Assembly: GCA_964543905.1 (NCBI GenBank)
Contig: CAZIZO010000008.1
Span: forward strand, 62,001-126,000
Length of the DNA stretch: 64,000 nucleotides
Direction: 5' to 3'
DNA from: GCA-016699835 sp964543905
Lineage (GTDB): Bacteria > Planctomycetota > Phycisphaerae > Phycisphaerales > UBA1924
The position numbers were made by a program, and so were the translations under genes. Under the pieces are notes generated by a model that did not search any database, was not told where the DNA came from, and saw nothing but the letters and a program-made list of their open reading frames with translations. Every line of letters begins with the position of its first letter. Position 1 is the first letter of the stretch. Of this stretch, positions 33,731-41,996 are shown piece after piece.

Positions 33731-34073
33731 GAGGATCTCCAGGGGAAGCGGGCGGGGACGAGGGAAGAACGCGTGGGGTGCGAGGCGACCGGAACCACGG
33801 GATCATGGTACAACTCAGCCACGCCATGGGGCTCAGCGTCTGATTCAGAGTCGATCAAAGTTATGTTGTGATCGCGCACAGATTTGATAAACACATATTC
33901 GTGTGATAAGGCGATGTCTCGGCGGGGACGGTGATCTATGCGCAGGTTTTGCGGAACCTTGTTGTGTTACGGGTTGTGGACCGTGGGAGGGCCCGGTAGT
34001 GTTCACGCGAGAACCGGCCGGACTGCGGGAGAGCGTGGTCGGCAAGGCAACCCCAAGTGTGGAGTGAAGAGTG
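33731..34073. other. Divergent intergenic region with AT-rich promoter-like segment
   Basis: About 340 bases between the pseudopilin gene and the large secreted protein. The part from about 33860 to 33915 is clearly more AT-rich than the rest of the window. It contains TTGTGA (33866) and TAAACA (33888) 16 bases apart, which could serve as a -35/-10 pair for the plus-strand gene, and an imperfect inverted repeat ACACATATTCGTGT. No gene is visible. The secreted protein's ribosome site, GGAG, ends nine bases before 34074. Confidence 0.4.
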
Positions 34074-37000
34074 ATGCGTTCAGGTCGATCCAAGCGAGTA
34101 TCGGTCGCGTTGAAGGTGGCGGGTCTGGCGGGGCTGGCGCTGTCCGAGGCGGCGGTGGCGCAGACGGTGTTCTATGCGCAGACGTTCGATGGTGCGGTCC
34201 GGAACCAAGTCTCGGGCGATCCGGCCGTGACGCAGGTCTGTGGGGCGCAAGGGCCGGCCTTCACGCACCAACCGCCGGCGGGGTGGACGTGGTCGAACTG
34301 CGACATGGTGACGTACGCGTGCCGGGTGGGGACGCCGACGTGCTCGGTGCCGATCAACTGCGGTCCGGCGAACTCGTGCGGGACGGGGCAGGGGGTACGG
34401 GAGTGGGAGGGCTGGTCCTTCACGTCCAAGTCGTTCTGGGGCGTGCGGACGGACAACCAGAATCGCCAGCAGTTCACGCTCGGCGTGGGGAACGTGGCGG
34501 TGGCGGACCCCGATGAGTGGGACGATCGGACGGTGGTGAACGGGAGCGGGCCGGCGATCGATTGCGGGCTGATGAACACGTGGATGGGGACGCCGACGAT
34601 CGATCTGACGGGGGTGACGGCGGGGAGCCTGGCGGTGGTGTTCGATTCGAGTTGGCGTCCGGAGGGGTTCGACGACACGCCGACGAACAATCAGACGGCG
34701 ATCATCCGCGCGATCTACACCGTGGGCGGGGTGGATCAGCCCGCGGTCGAGGTGATGCGGTGGGACTCGGACAACAACGGGCTGGCGCCGGGGAACTATT
34801 ACAAACCCGACGCGACGAACGAGACCGTGACGCTGGTGAACGCGTTCACGGACGAGAGCCACCCGGGGCTCAACGTGCCGGTGGGGGCGACGGCGGTGCG
34901 ATTCGAGTTCGGGCTGGTGGAGGCGGCCAACGACTGGTGGTGGGCGATCGACAACATCCGGGTGATCGGCGACGTGGGCGGGACGGCGCAGACGTTGTTC
35001 ACGGAAGACTTTGAGTCGGTGATGCTGGAGCCGCCGGTGCACGAGATTCCGCAGGGATGCGCGACGGCGTACTGCGGGCAGAACGTGTACACGCACACGC
35101 TGGGCGGGGTGAACGTGACGGTGGACAGCCCCGCGACGGGCGGGGTGGCGGATTGGCGCGGGTGGTCGTTTGTGGATCGTGCCTATTGGAACTGCACGAG
35201 CGGCGGGAACGGGTCGGGGTTCACGAACGGGACGGGGCTGATCGCGGTTGCCGACGGCGACGAGTTCGACGATCTGCCGCACGATCCGGGTCCGCTGGAC
35301 ACGACGATGTCGATACCGAACATCAGCCTGGCGAGCCGGGTGGGCAGCCTGGTGGTGGTGTCGTTCGATTCGGCATGGCTGTACGAGGACCCGCAGGAGG
35401 CGACGGTGGAGGCGGTGTTCAACGACGCGAACGCCACGCGGACGACGATCCTGCGGTGGAGTTCGAACACGAGCAGCCCGTTCTTCAAGCCGGACGCGCC
35501 GAACGAGTTGGTGGCGGTGGGCGTGACGGTCCCGCAGGATGCGACGAGCATGACGCTGAACTTCCGCTACGTGGGCTTCAACAACTGGTACTGGGCGATC
35601 GACAACGTGCGGGTGTTCGAGGGGGAGGCGACCGTGACGCTGGCGAACCTGTCGCCCGCGCAGGGCAGCATGGCGGTGGCGCCCTCGACGGACTATGCCC
35701 CGTGCACGACGCCCTGGTCGCCCACGCCCCCGGCGGGGTGGAGCGAGGTGTGGTCGCCCAGCGGCGGGTGCCCGACGGAGTGCGGGCGTCCGGAATGGCG
35801 TGGGTGGTCGTTCGCGTTCAAGGACTGGTGGTGGCAGCGCGTGGACAACCAGAATCGCAGCCTGTTCACCCGTGGTCGCGGGTTCGTCGCGATCGCCGAT
35901 CCCGATGAGTGGGATGACTTCGCGAACAACTCGTCGCTGTTCAACGCGTTCATGACGACGCCCGCGATCGCGCTCCCGAACACGATCACCTCGGCGAGCC
36001 TGGCGTTTGATTCGTCGTGGCGTCCGGAAGCCTTCGACGACAACTGCTCGTGCGATCCGAACCCGCCCGCGAGCACGATCGTGAGCGTCGCGGCGGGCAA
36101 CCCCGCGGTCTTCACGACGTCGGCGCCGCACGGGTTCCAGACGGGCAACTACGTGACCATCGCGGGGAGCAACGCGGTGCCCTCGATGAACGGGCGGGTG
36201 CGGGTGGAGGTGATCAACGACACGCAGTTCAGCGTGCCGATCACGGTCACGACCGCGGGAACGACGGGGACCGCGACGCGACGCAACACGAACAACCAGA
36301 CGGCGATCATCAAGGCGATCTACACGGTGGGCGGGGTGGACCAGCCCGCGGTCGAGGTGATGCGTTGGGATTCGGACGGCGGGCGTGCGGCGAGCGGGGA
36401 GCAGATCTATGTTCCCCCGAGCCCCTACTACCACGATGACAACGGGAACTGGAACGAGGGCGTGACGCTGGAGCGGAGCGCCCTGCAGATTCCCGCGAAC
36501 GCGACGCACGTGAAGTTCGAGTTCTCGCTCACCAAGGCCCGGAACGACTGGTGGTGGGCGATCGACAACATCGATCTGCGGGTGAACAACAACAGCCTCT
36601 TCAGCGAGAACTTCGAGAACGTGCCCGACCTGGCGGCGCCGCCCACGGAACTCCCGCCGATCGATCAGTGCTTCTACTTCTCGACGGTCGAGCAGCAGGG
36701 GGGCGGGTTCACCGCCACGAACAGCGGCACGTGCCCGCCGGGCGATGACTTCACCGGGTTCCATGCCTGGTACGTCGATGCCTGGTCGCGAGCGTTGGGC
36801 GGGCTCCGCACCGAGCACCTGGCGACGACGGCGTTCATCTCGGACTTTGCCGCACGCAACTGCGATGGGGAGTCGATCCTCCTCTCGCCGTCGTACGGCA
36901 TCAACGCGTTGAACGCGAACTCGCTGACGCTCACCTTCCGCAGCGGATGGTTCGCGGAGGCGGGGCACGTTTCCACGGTGGAGGTGACGTACGACAACGG

Positions 37001-37394
37001 CATGACGTGGACTCCGGTGCTGACTTGGAACCCGGGCACGAAGATGACGAACACCGATGAGACGGTGACGGTCTCGCTGAACAACCCGCAGGGAGCGGCG
37101 TCCGCACAGATCCGATTCCGTGATCGTGACTCGGGGTGGTGGGCGATCAGCGCGATCAACCTCACCGGCGTCGTGGGCACGCCTCGATGCGTGGCCGACG
37201 TGGATGACGGGACGTTCAACGGACAGCCGGACGGCGGCGTGACGATCGACGACCTGCTGTACTACCTCTCGATCTTCGAGGCGGGCGACGTTGCCGCCGA
37301 CGTGGACGACGGCACGTTCACGGGCACGCTGGATGGCGGCGTGACGATCGACGATCTGCTCTACTTCCTGTCGCGATTCGAGGCGGGCTGCTGA
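34074..37394 (+). CDS. Large secreted repeat protein with two dockerin-like Ca-binding repeats ending in Gly-Cys
   Basis: A 1106-residue exported protein (signal peptide ending SEAAVAQ). The body is a set of related modules of 170-300 residues. Each begins with a short beta segment and WRGWSF or similar, then DNQNRxxFT, a DPDEWDD motif, FDSSWRPE and WWWAIDNIRV-like ends; this resembles MAM/jelly-roll surface modules. The C-terminus has two copies of a loop like ADVDDGTFxGxxDGGVTIDD followed by LLYFLSRFEAG, the EF-hand-like repeat of 'GC-type dockerin' proteins of Phycisphaerae, ending in Gly-Cys. It is probably displayed on the surface. An insertion with an FCCH-like pattern interrupts the third module. 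I chose the ATG at 34074 (one codon after a GTG) for its ribosome site. Confidence 0.85.
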   Translation: MRSGRSKRVSVALKVAGLAGLALSEAAVAQTVFYAQTFDGAVRNQVSGDPAVTQVCGAQGPAFTHQPPAGWTWSNCDMVTYACRVGTPTCSVPINCGPANSCGTGQGVREWEGWSFTSKSFWGVRTDNQNRQQFTLGVGNVAVADPDEWDDRTVVNGSGPAIDCGLMNTWMGTPTIDLTGVTAGSLAVVFDSSWRPEGFDDTPTNNQTAIIRAIYTVGGVDQPAVEVMRWDSDNNGLAPGNYYKPDATNETVTLVNAFTDESHPGLNVPVGATAVRFEFGLVEAANDWWWAIDNIRVIGDVGGTAQTLFTEDFESVMLEPPVHEIPQGCATAYCGQNVYTHTLGGVNVTVDSPATGGVADWRGWSFVDRAYWNCTSGGNGSGFTNGTGLIAVADGDEFDDLPHDPGPLDTTMSIPNISLASRVGSLVVVSFDSAWLYEDPQEATVEAVFNDANATRTTILRWSSNTSSPFFKPDAPNELVAVGVTVPQDATSMTLNFRYVGFNNWYWAIDNVRVFEGEATVTLANLSPAQGSMAVAPSTDYAPCTTPWSPTPPAGWSEVWSPSGGCPTECGRPEWRGWSFAFKDWWWQRVDNQNRSLFTRGRGFVAIADPDEWDDFANNSSLFNAFMTTPAIALPNTITSASLAFDSSWRPEAFDDNCSCDPNPPASTIVSVAAGNPAVFTTSAPHGFQTGNYVTIAGSNAVPSMNGRVRVEVINDTQFSVPITVTTAGTTGTATRRNTNNQTAIIKAIYTVGGVDQPAVEVMRWDSDGGRAASGEQIYVPPSPYYHDDNGNWNEGVTLERSALQIPANATHVKFEFSLTKARNDWWWAIDNIDLRVNNNSLFSENFENVPDLAAPPTELPPIDQCFYFSTVEQQGGGFTATNSGTCPPGDDFTGFHAWYVDAWSRALGGLRTEHLATTAFISDFAARNCDGESILLSPSYGINALNANSLTLTFRSGWFAEAGHVSTVEVTYDNGMTWTPVLTWNPGTKMTNTDETVTVSLNNPQGAASAQIRFRDRDSGWWAISAINLTGVVGTPRCVADVDDGTFNGQPDGGVTIDDLLYYLSIFEAGDVAADVDDGTFTGTLDGGVTIDDLLYFLSRFEAGC
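34683..34770 (+). repeat. Copy 1 of an 88-base internal duplication in the large secreted protein
   Basis: This segment and 36288-36375 agree at about 80 of 88 positions, in the same frame and direction. Both encode NNQTAII, YTVGGVDQPAVEVMRWDSD. They mark a duplication of a whole module within the gene. Confidence 0.9.
36042..36287 (+). other. 82-codon insertion (FCCH-like domain) inside a duplicated module
   Basis: The first module reads FDSSWRPEGFDD-TP-TNNQTAII; the third reads FDSSWRPEAFDD, then about 82 extra residues, then TNNQTAII. The extra part has IVSVAAGNPAVFTTSAPHGF, TGNYVTIAGSN and NGRVRVEVINDTQFSVPI. This is the pattern of ubiquitin-activating-E1-FCCH-like domains common in phage tail fibres and bacterial surface proteins. 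Confidence 0.7.
36288..36375 (+). repeat. Copy 2 of the 88-base internal duplication
   Basis: Partner of 34683-34770 with eight mismatches, most of them at codon third positions or in one CGC/AAG codon change. It begins directly after the inserted FCCH-like segment. Confidence 0.9.
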
Positions 37395-37442
37395 GGGGCC
37401 CGTCGGACGTCTTGAGGTCTTGACAAGATGGACCACGACCAG

Positions 37443-37468
37443 CGCTCGGCCACGCATGTGGCCGAGCG
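37443..37468. terminator. Strong hairpin between convergent genes, possible bidirectional terminator
   Basis: A perfect 11-base-pair stem (CGCTCGGCCAC / GTGGCCGAGCG) with a GCAT loop lies between the stop of the large secreted protein and the end of the phosphatase gene. There is no clear T run on either side, so termination would be weak or factor-assisted. Confidence 0.5.
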
Positions 37469-37562
37469 TTGTGCTTCAGGGACACGAGATGGACCGGGAG
37501 GGGTGTGTCGGGTCCTGAGCGTGTCGGCGAGGGATCGGTCTCTTCGCCGAGCGGGGTCGGAC

Positions 37563-38858
37563 TCAGGCGGCCTTGGCACGGGTCGGCTGGGCGAGGGCGA
37601 CGGCGGCCTTGGGGGCGATGGCGATGGCGGTGACGTCGTCGGCCTGATGGAGCGATCCCGCCTGCTCGTCGAGGAGGCGGACGAGTTCACGCATCGTCTC
37701 TTCGGGCGAGTGGGCGGCGTCGGCGCAGAGGAGGTTGGTGATGTGGTCCATGTAGCGCTTGCTGGCGCGCTTGAAGTCGCGTGCGGACGTTGCGGACTTA
37801 TCCGGGAAGGCGCACTCCAAGCCATCGGTGTAGAGGAGGAGGGTCTGTCCTGGCTCGAGGGTAACTTCGGTCTGGGAGAACTGGGCGTCGGGGAAGACGC
37901 CGAGGAGCGGGCCGTCGGTTTCGAGAGCCTGGGCGGGGAGGCCGCCGCCCATGACGAGTGGGTGGGGGTGACCCGCGCCGGCGAGGGTGACCTTTCGGGT
38001 GCTGGATTGGATGATGCCGTAGGCGGCGGTGGCGAAGCGCCCGCCGCCGGCCTTGGTTTCGCAGAGTCGGTGGTTGAGTCGTCGGAGGACCTCGGCGGGA
38101 GGGATGATGCGGTCGGGATCGCCGAGGGGGCGAGCGGGCTCGACCATGCAGAGGCTGTTGCGGAGCATGAGGGTGAGAAGGGCGGCGGGGACGCCGTGCC
38201 CGACGGCGTCGGCGATGAAGAACCCGACGTGGTCGTCGTCGAGTTGTTCGAGGTCGTAGATGTCGCCGCTGACGTAGTTGACGGGTCGGAAGACGAGCCC
38301 GAAGTCGATGTCGGGGAGTGCGGGAAGAGAGGCGGGGAGGAACTCGCGTTGGACGGCGGCGGCCATGTGGAGTTCGTCGTGGAGGCGGTCGATCTCGGTG
38401 CGGATGCCGCCGTGGCAGCGGGTGGTGACGTAGACCTCCTTGGCGAGCAGATCGACGGTTCCCTGCCGCTCGGCGAGGGCGAAGAGCATGGCGGCGAGGA
38501 CGTTGAGGTCGGCGTCGTTGCGCTCGAAGAGGACGCCGTCGCGCTGGAAGGCCTTCCAGTCGGCGGGGTCGGGCATGAGGCAGAGGGCGGGCAGGTTTCG
38601 GGCGAAGAGCCCCTCGACCACGCGGTCGATGGTCTGGGTTTTCTCGTGGTCGCTGAAGACGACGACGACGGCGGCGGGGAGTTTGCTGGCTTCGGGGACG
38701 TCGAGGTTGTCGAGCGCGGCGAGGAGGCGGTCGAAGGCGAGGTTGTGCACGACGGGCTTGTCGAGCCCGGGCCAGTGGTCGCGGAGCGGGGAGACCCAAC
38801 GCACCCACGAGGCTTCGGCGCTTGGCGTCCCAGAGAACCAGATGGTGTGAGCGCCCAC
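37563..38858 (-). CDS. RsbU/SpoIIE-type PP2C serine phosphatase
   Basis: A 431-residue protein whose C-terminal half is a PPM-type phosphatase. It has VSGDIYDLEQLDDDHVGFFI, ADAVGHGVPAALLTLMLRNS, an LLLYTDGLECAF strand and ADDVTAIAI, which carry the metal-binding Asp residues. A helical linker (RLHDELHMAAAVQREFLP) joins it to an N-terminal alpha/beta domain that looks like a receiver domain but lacks a clear phospho-acceptor Asp. In RsbU systems such enzymes dephosphorylate an anti-anti-sigma factor; no such partner is in the window. I start at the GTG at 38858, seven bases after GGAGG. The open frame 15 codons longer has no ribosome site. Confidence 0.87.
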   Translation of the reverse strand: MGAHTIWFSGTPSAEASWVRWVSPLRDHWPGLDKPVVHNLAFDRLLAALDNLDVPEASKLPAAVVVVFSDHEKTQTIDRVVEGLFARNLPALCLMPDPADWKAFQRDGVLFERNDADLNVLAAMLFALAERQGTVDLLAKEVYVTTRCHGGIRTEIDRLHDELHMAAAVQREFLPASLPALPDIDFGLVFRPVNYVSGDIYDLEQLDDDHVGFFIADAVGHGVPAALLTLMLRNSLCMVEPARPLGDPDRIIPPAEVLRRLNHRLCETKAGGGRFATAAYGIIQSSTRKVTLAGAGHPHPLVMGGGLPAQALETDGPLLGVFPDAQFSQTEVTLEPGQTLLLYTDGLECAFPDKSATSARDFKRASKRYMDHITNLLCADAAHSPEETMRELVRLLDEQAGSLHQADDVTAIAIAPKAAVALAQPTRAKAA

Positions 38859-38932
38859 GAGACCTCCTCCCACGCCCGATCGAGTGTCGGGTTGGGGCAC
38901 CACGCCCCAGCAACCCGGGGAAGAGGATCGGA

Positions 38933-39694
38933 CTATTGCGCCTGTTTCTTCAGGGCATCCCAGGTGGTCCCGACGAGTTCGACCTTGTCGCCTTCCTTTA
39001 TCTTGAGCGTGTCGAGGGTGTCGCCTTTGAGTTCGATGACGTATTGGGACGCGAACTTGCTGGAGTACTTCTTGAGGCGATTCTCATAGGCGTCGTTGGT
39101 CCAGGTCCACTGGGGGAGTTCGGGGTGGGGCTTGCCGAGGCGATCCACGGGCGGGCTGTTCTGCTTCTCGGGCTCGGATCGGGGTGCCTCGGCCTTCATT
39201 TTGTGGAAGGCGGTGACGCGGGCGGCGCTGTCGAGGTAGATGATGTCGATGTTGACGGGGCAATCGCGCATGACGAAGTTCTGGACGGTGACGCCGGAAT
39301 CGGGGAAGACGAAGAGCATGCCCCCGGAGGCGGGGATGTCGGTCCTTCCGGAGAGGCCGCGGAAGCGTTTTTCGTTGTTGAGGGCGAGTTCGAGTTTGAA
39401 CTCTTTGCCGGCGACTCGAACGGTGGCAAACTCGACGAGGGGCATGTCCTTGGCGGGCTCGGTCTTGGCGGGTCGGTTGTTCGATGCGTCGGTGGAGGCT
39501 GGGGAGGTGGGCTTTGGAGCGTCGGTGGGCTTCTTTTTGTGATCGTCCTGGGTGAAGGCGAAGACGGCGGCGATGGTGACGCCGAGGATGGCGAGGATGG
39601 CGAGGACCCGGCCCAGAGCGCCGCCCGAACCGGAGCGTTCGTACCGATTGGCCATCATCTCGCGGGCTTTGGATTCGGTTTCGAGATCAGCCAT
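38933..39694 (-). CDS. DUF192 family membrane-anchored protein
   Basis: A 253-residue protein with one membrane helix near residues 28-48 (LGRVLAILAILGVTIAAVFA), a Lys/Pro/Thr-rich linker, and a DUF192 domain: LALNNEKRFRGLSGRTDIPA, GGMLFVFPDSGVTVQNFVMR and PVNIDIIYLD. The domain continues to a second part (VIELKGDTLDTLKIKEGDKV), split by about 50 residues not found in compact DUF192 proteins. It is predicted to face the periplasm. Function is unknown for the family. Its first codons overlap the GluQ-RS gene by 40 bases. Confidence 0.85.
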   Translation of the reverse strand: MADLETESKAREMMANRYERSGSGGALGRVLAILAILGVTIAAVFAFTQDDHKKKPTDAPKPTSPASTDASNNRPAKTEPAKDMPLVEFATVRVAGKEFKLELALNNEKRFRGLSGRTDIPASGGMLFVFPDSGVTVQNFVMRDCPVNIDIIYLDSAARVTAFHKMKAEAPRSEPEKQNSPPVDRLGKPHPELPQWTWTNDAYENRLKKYSSKFASQYVIELKGDTLDTLKIKEGDKVELVGTTWDALKKQAQ

Positions 39695-40635
39695 GCGTGG
39701 TGCTCCGCGGAAAAGGTGACGTGGGCGTGTGGAATGGTAACAAGGTTGAGGCGCTGGCGGAACTCGAGAGCGGAGAGGGGCTGGAGGGAGTGCTGGGGCG
39801 TGATCCCGGACCAGGACGCGAGGAGCCCGATGATTCGCTCGGGAGGGACGCCCAGGGCGCGATAGGAGTCGAGGCGAGTGTCGCCGTGGCGTTTGGCGAG
39901 TCGTTTGCCATCTTCACCCTTGACGAGGGGGAGGTGGAGGTAGGTTGGCTCGGGGGCATAACCGAGGGCGCGGTAGAGGAGGAGTTGTCGGGAGGCGGAG
40001 TCGAGGAGGTCGTCGCCTCGAACGACGTGGGTGACGTGTTGGCGGTGGTCATCGACGACGACGGCGAGTTGGTAGGAGGGCTGGGCGCGTTTGGTCCAGA
40101 GGATGAAATCGCCGACGGAGGCGCTGGGGTCGAAGGATTGCGGTCCGGCGAAGGCGTCGGTGAAGGCGACGGGGCCGGGCGGGGTGACGAATCGCCAGTT
40201 GGTCTCGTCGTCGCGGAAGTCACGGGGTTCGATGGGCGGGCGGAGGGCGGCGGGGAAGGCGATTTCGTGGGCGCCTTCTTGAGGTGCGGAAGCGGCGGAC
40301 TCGATCTGGGTGCGGGTGAGATCGGAGGGGTAGGCGAGGGCGTGGCGGGCGAGGTGGGCGATCGCGGCGCGGTAGGGCGCGAGGTCGCGGGACTGGATGA
40401 AAGGGCCGGAGTCCCAGTCGATGCCGAGCCAATGGAGAAGGTCGATGGTCTGCTCGATAGCGCCGGGTTTGACGCGAGGGCCGTCCAGGTCTTCGATGCG
40501 GAGGATGATGTTCCAGCCGAGGGTTCGAGCGAGGGCCCAGGTGATGAGGAAGGTGCGGGCGTTTCCGAGATGGAGCGAGCCGGTCGGCGAAGGCGCGAGG
40601 CGGGTGGTGAGGGGCGGGGGCGTGGCCGGGGACAT
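39655..40635 (-). CDS. gluQ: Glutamyl-Q tRNA(Asp) synthetase-like protein
   Basis: A 326-residue class I synthetase catalytic domain without an anticodon-binding domain, the hallmark of GluQ-RS. It has TRLAPSPTGSLHLGNARTFL ('HIGH' as HLGN), IEDLDGPRVKPGAIEQTIDL, VVRGDDLLDSASRQLLLYRA and a KMSKS-like GKRLAKRHGD. GluQ-RS transfers glutamate to the queuosine base at position 34 of tRNA-Asp. The four-cysteine or CxC zinc motif common in the family is absent: the region after SDLTRTQIESAASAPQEGAH has no cysteines. A short discriminating-GluRS-like paralogue is the alternative. It overlaps the DUF192 gene by 40 bases. Confidence 0.83.
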   Translation of the reverse strand: MSPATPPPLTTRLAPSPTGSLHLGNARTFLITWALARTLGWNIILRIEDLDGPRVKPGAIEQTIDLLHWLGIDWDSGPFIQSRDLAPYRAAIAHLARHALAYPSDLTRTQIESAASAPQEGAHEIAFPAALRPPIEPRDFRDDETNWRFVTPPGPVAFTDAFAGPQSFDPSASVGDFILWTKRAQPSYQLAVVVDDHRQHVTHVVRGDDLLDSASRQLLLYRALGYAPEPTYLHLPLVKGEDGKRLAKRHGDTRLDSYRALGVPPERIIGLLASWSGITPQHSLQPLSALEFRQRLNLVTIPHAHVTFSAEHHAWLISKPNPKPAR

Positions 40636-40757
40636 CTCGGGGATGGTACTGAGGGTGAACCATCAAGGTGGGCATGAAGCGGGGATGAAGACGGAAGGTC
40701 GAATCGGGGGGCAAGGTGATCGCGGCATGGGGGTGTGGTCCGCGGTACACTCGGGGC

Positions 40758-41087
40758 ATGCCGAAGCCCACGCCGAGTTCCGCGTCCGTGTCGATTCCGT
40801 CAAAGGTTGCGCGCTGCACCGAGTCGCAGGTGAAGAGCGGGCTGAAGTCTTTGAAAGAGTGGGGGCAGGCGGGTGAGGCGCTGCAGCGGACGTACAAGTT
40901 CAAGGACTTTGTGGAAGCGATGAAGTTTGTCGCGAAGGTGGCGGAGGCCGCGGAGGCGGACCAGCACCACCCGGACATCCTCATTCGATGGAACCTGGTG
41001 ACGCTGACGCTGACGACGCACGATGCGGGCGGCATCTCGGAGAAGGACTTCGCACTGGCGAAGAAGGCGGACGCACTGGCGAAATAG
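40758..41087 (+). CDS. 4a-hydroxytetrahydrobiopterin dehydratase (pterin-4a-carbinolamine dehydratase)
   Basis: A 109-residue protein of the PCD/PhhB family, which dehydrates 4a-hydroxytetrahydrobiopterin after aromatic amino acid hydroxylation. The active-site run is present: ADQHHPDILIRWNLVTLTLT, then THDAGGISEKDFALAKKAD. KFKDFVEAMKFVAKVAEAAE forms the preceding helix. I start at the ATG at 40758, just after GGGGC; the frame is open further upstream but over the divergent gene's promoter. No aromatic amino acid hydroxylase is visible nearby, so its substrate may be another pterin. Confidence 0.9.
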   Translation: MPKPTPSSASVSIPSKVARCTESQVKSGLKSLKEWGQAGEALQRTYKFKDFVEAMKFVAKVAEAAEADQHHPDILIRWNLVTLTLTTHDAGGISEKDFALAKKADALAK

Positions 41088-41138
41088 GCATTGGGGGGAA
41101 CGACGTGGGTCAGCCCGGTCGCGGGAGAACGGGAGGCT

Positions 41139-41900
41139 CTAGCGGCGTCGGCGGGCGAGGAGCGGGAGGATCGCGGCGAGGAGCAGCGGCGAGGACGGAG
41201 CGGGGACGCCGAACGTCAGGCTCAGTTCGGCGTCGGAGCGGGCGATGCCGGAGAGTTGCGCGGCGTCCCAACTGGTGCCGGTGGTGAACTCGAAGCGATA
41301 GGTGCCCGCGGGGAGGGCGGGGCCCGTGAAGGAGACGGCGTCGTTGAGGAGCCCGCGGGATTCGAGCGATCGTTCGAGGATGACCTGCCCGTCGTCGGTG
41401 AGGACGCGCACGAAGGCGTAGCGTGCGTACACGTCGGCGAGGAGGGGATGGTCGAGGTCTTGCCCGCCGGCCACACGCACGAGTCCGGAGAAGGAGTCGA
41501 TGGGCGAGGTGAGTTCGACCACGGTGCGCATGGATTCGTTGGTGGAACCGGCGGAGGCGGACGAAGGGTCGGAGAGGTTGAAGGTGCTTCGGCTCATCAT
41601 GTCCCAGCGGACGCTCTGGGGCGTGACGAGGGACGAGATGGAGCCTTGGACGCGGGCCCAAGGGTGGGAGAGGTCATAGCCCGGCGTGTTGGAGAGGGTG
41701 CGATCGATGCTCTCGGAGAAGGACAAGGTGGTGGCGTCGGTGAGGTCGAAGGTGTCTTCGAGGAGCGGGCGTGGGGGCTGGGCGAGATTGAACCCACCGG
41801 CCTGCTGATAGCCCTGAGCGATGACGCGCACGTCGGCCCGAGCGTCGAAGGTCGCGAGGACGGACAGCACCAGGGAGATGGCGAGCGGTTGAATGCGCAT
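41139..41900 (-). CDS. Secreted protein with PEP-CTERM-like tail
   Basis: A 253-residue exported protein. A signal peptide (PLAISLVLSVLATFDARA) is followed by a beta-rich body (SSASAGSTNESMRTVVELTS; LPAGTYRFEFTTGTSWDAAQ) and the tail VPAPSSPLLLAAILPLLARR ending in four Arg. This follows the PEP-CTERM layout with a divergent Pro-Ala-Pro motif. I recognise no enzymatic motif. It converges on the pterin dehydratase gene and is unrelated to it. Confidence 0.78.
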   Translation of the reverse strand: MRIQPLAISLVLSVLATFDARADVRVIAQGYQQAGGFNLAQPPRPLLEDTFDLTDATTLSFSESIDRTLSNTPGYDLSHPWARVQGSISSLVTPQSVRWDMMSRSTFNLSDPSSASAGSTNESMRTVVELTSPIDSFSGLVRVAGGQDLDHPLLADVYARYAFVRVLTDDGQVILERSLESRGLLNDAVSFTGPALPAGTYRFEFTTGTSWDAAQLSGIARSDAELSLTFGVPAPSSPLLLAAILPLLARRRR

Positions 41901-41996
41901 AGCACCAAGCCGACCCCACGAGGCCGACGCATCAACCTACAACATGAAACGCACGAGTGCCAGAATTCCGCGACCTTTTTTTTTGAGAGAAGGCGT

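Noticed and set aside
34080..37457. A 1125-residue minus-strand open frame
   Set aside because: It is a complete shadow of the large secreted protein, with an Arg/His/Pro-rich composition and no motif.
41970..41990. Run of T residues (positions near 41976) after the flavin reductase gene
   Set aside because: On the gene's own strand this is an A run without a preceding hairpin, so it is not a rho-independent terminator.
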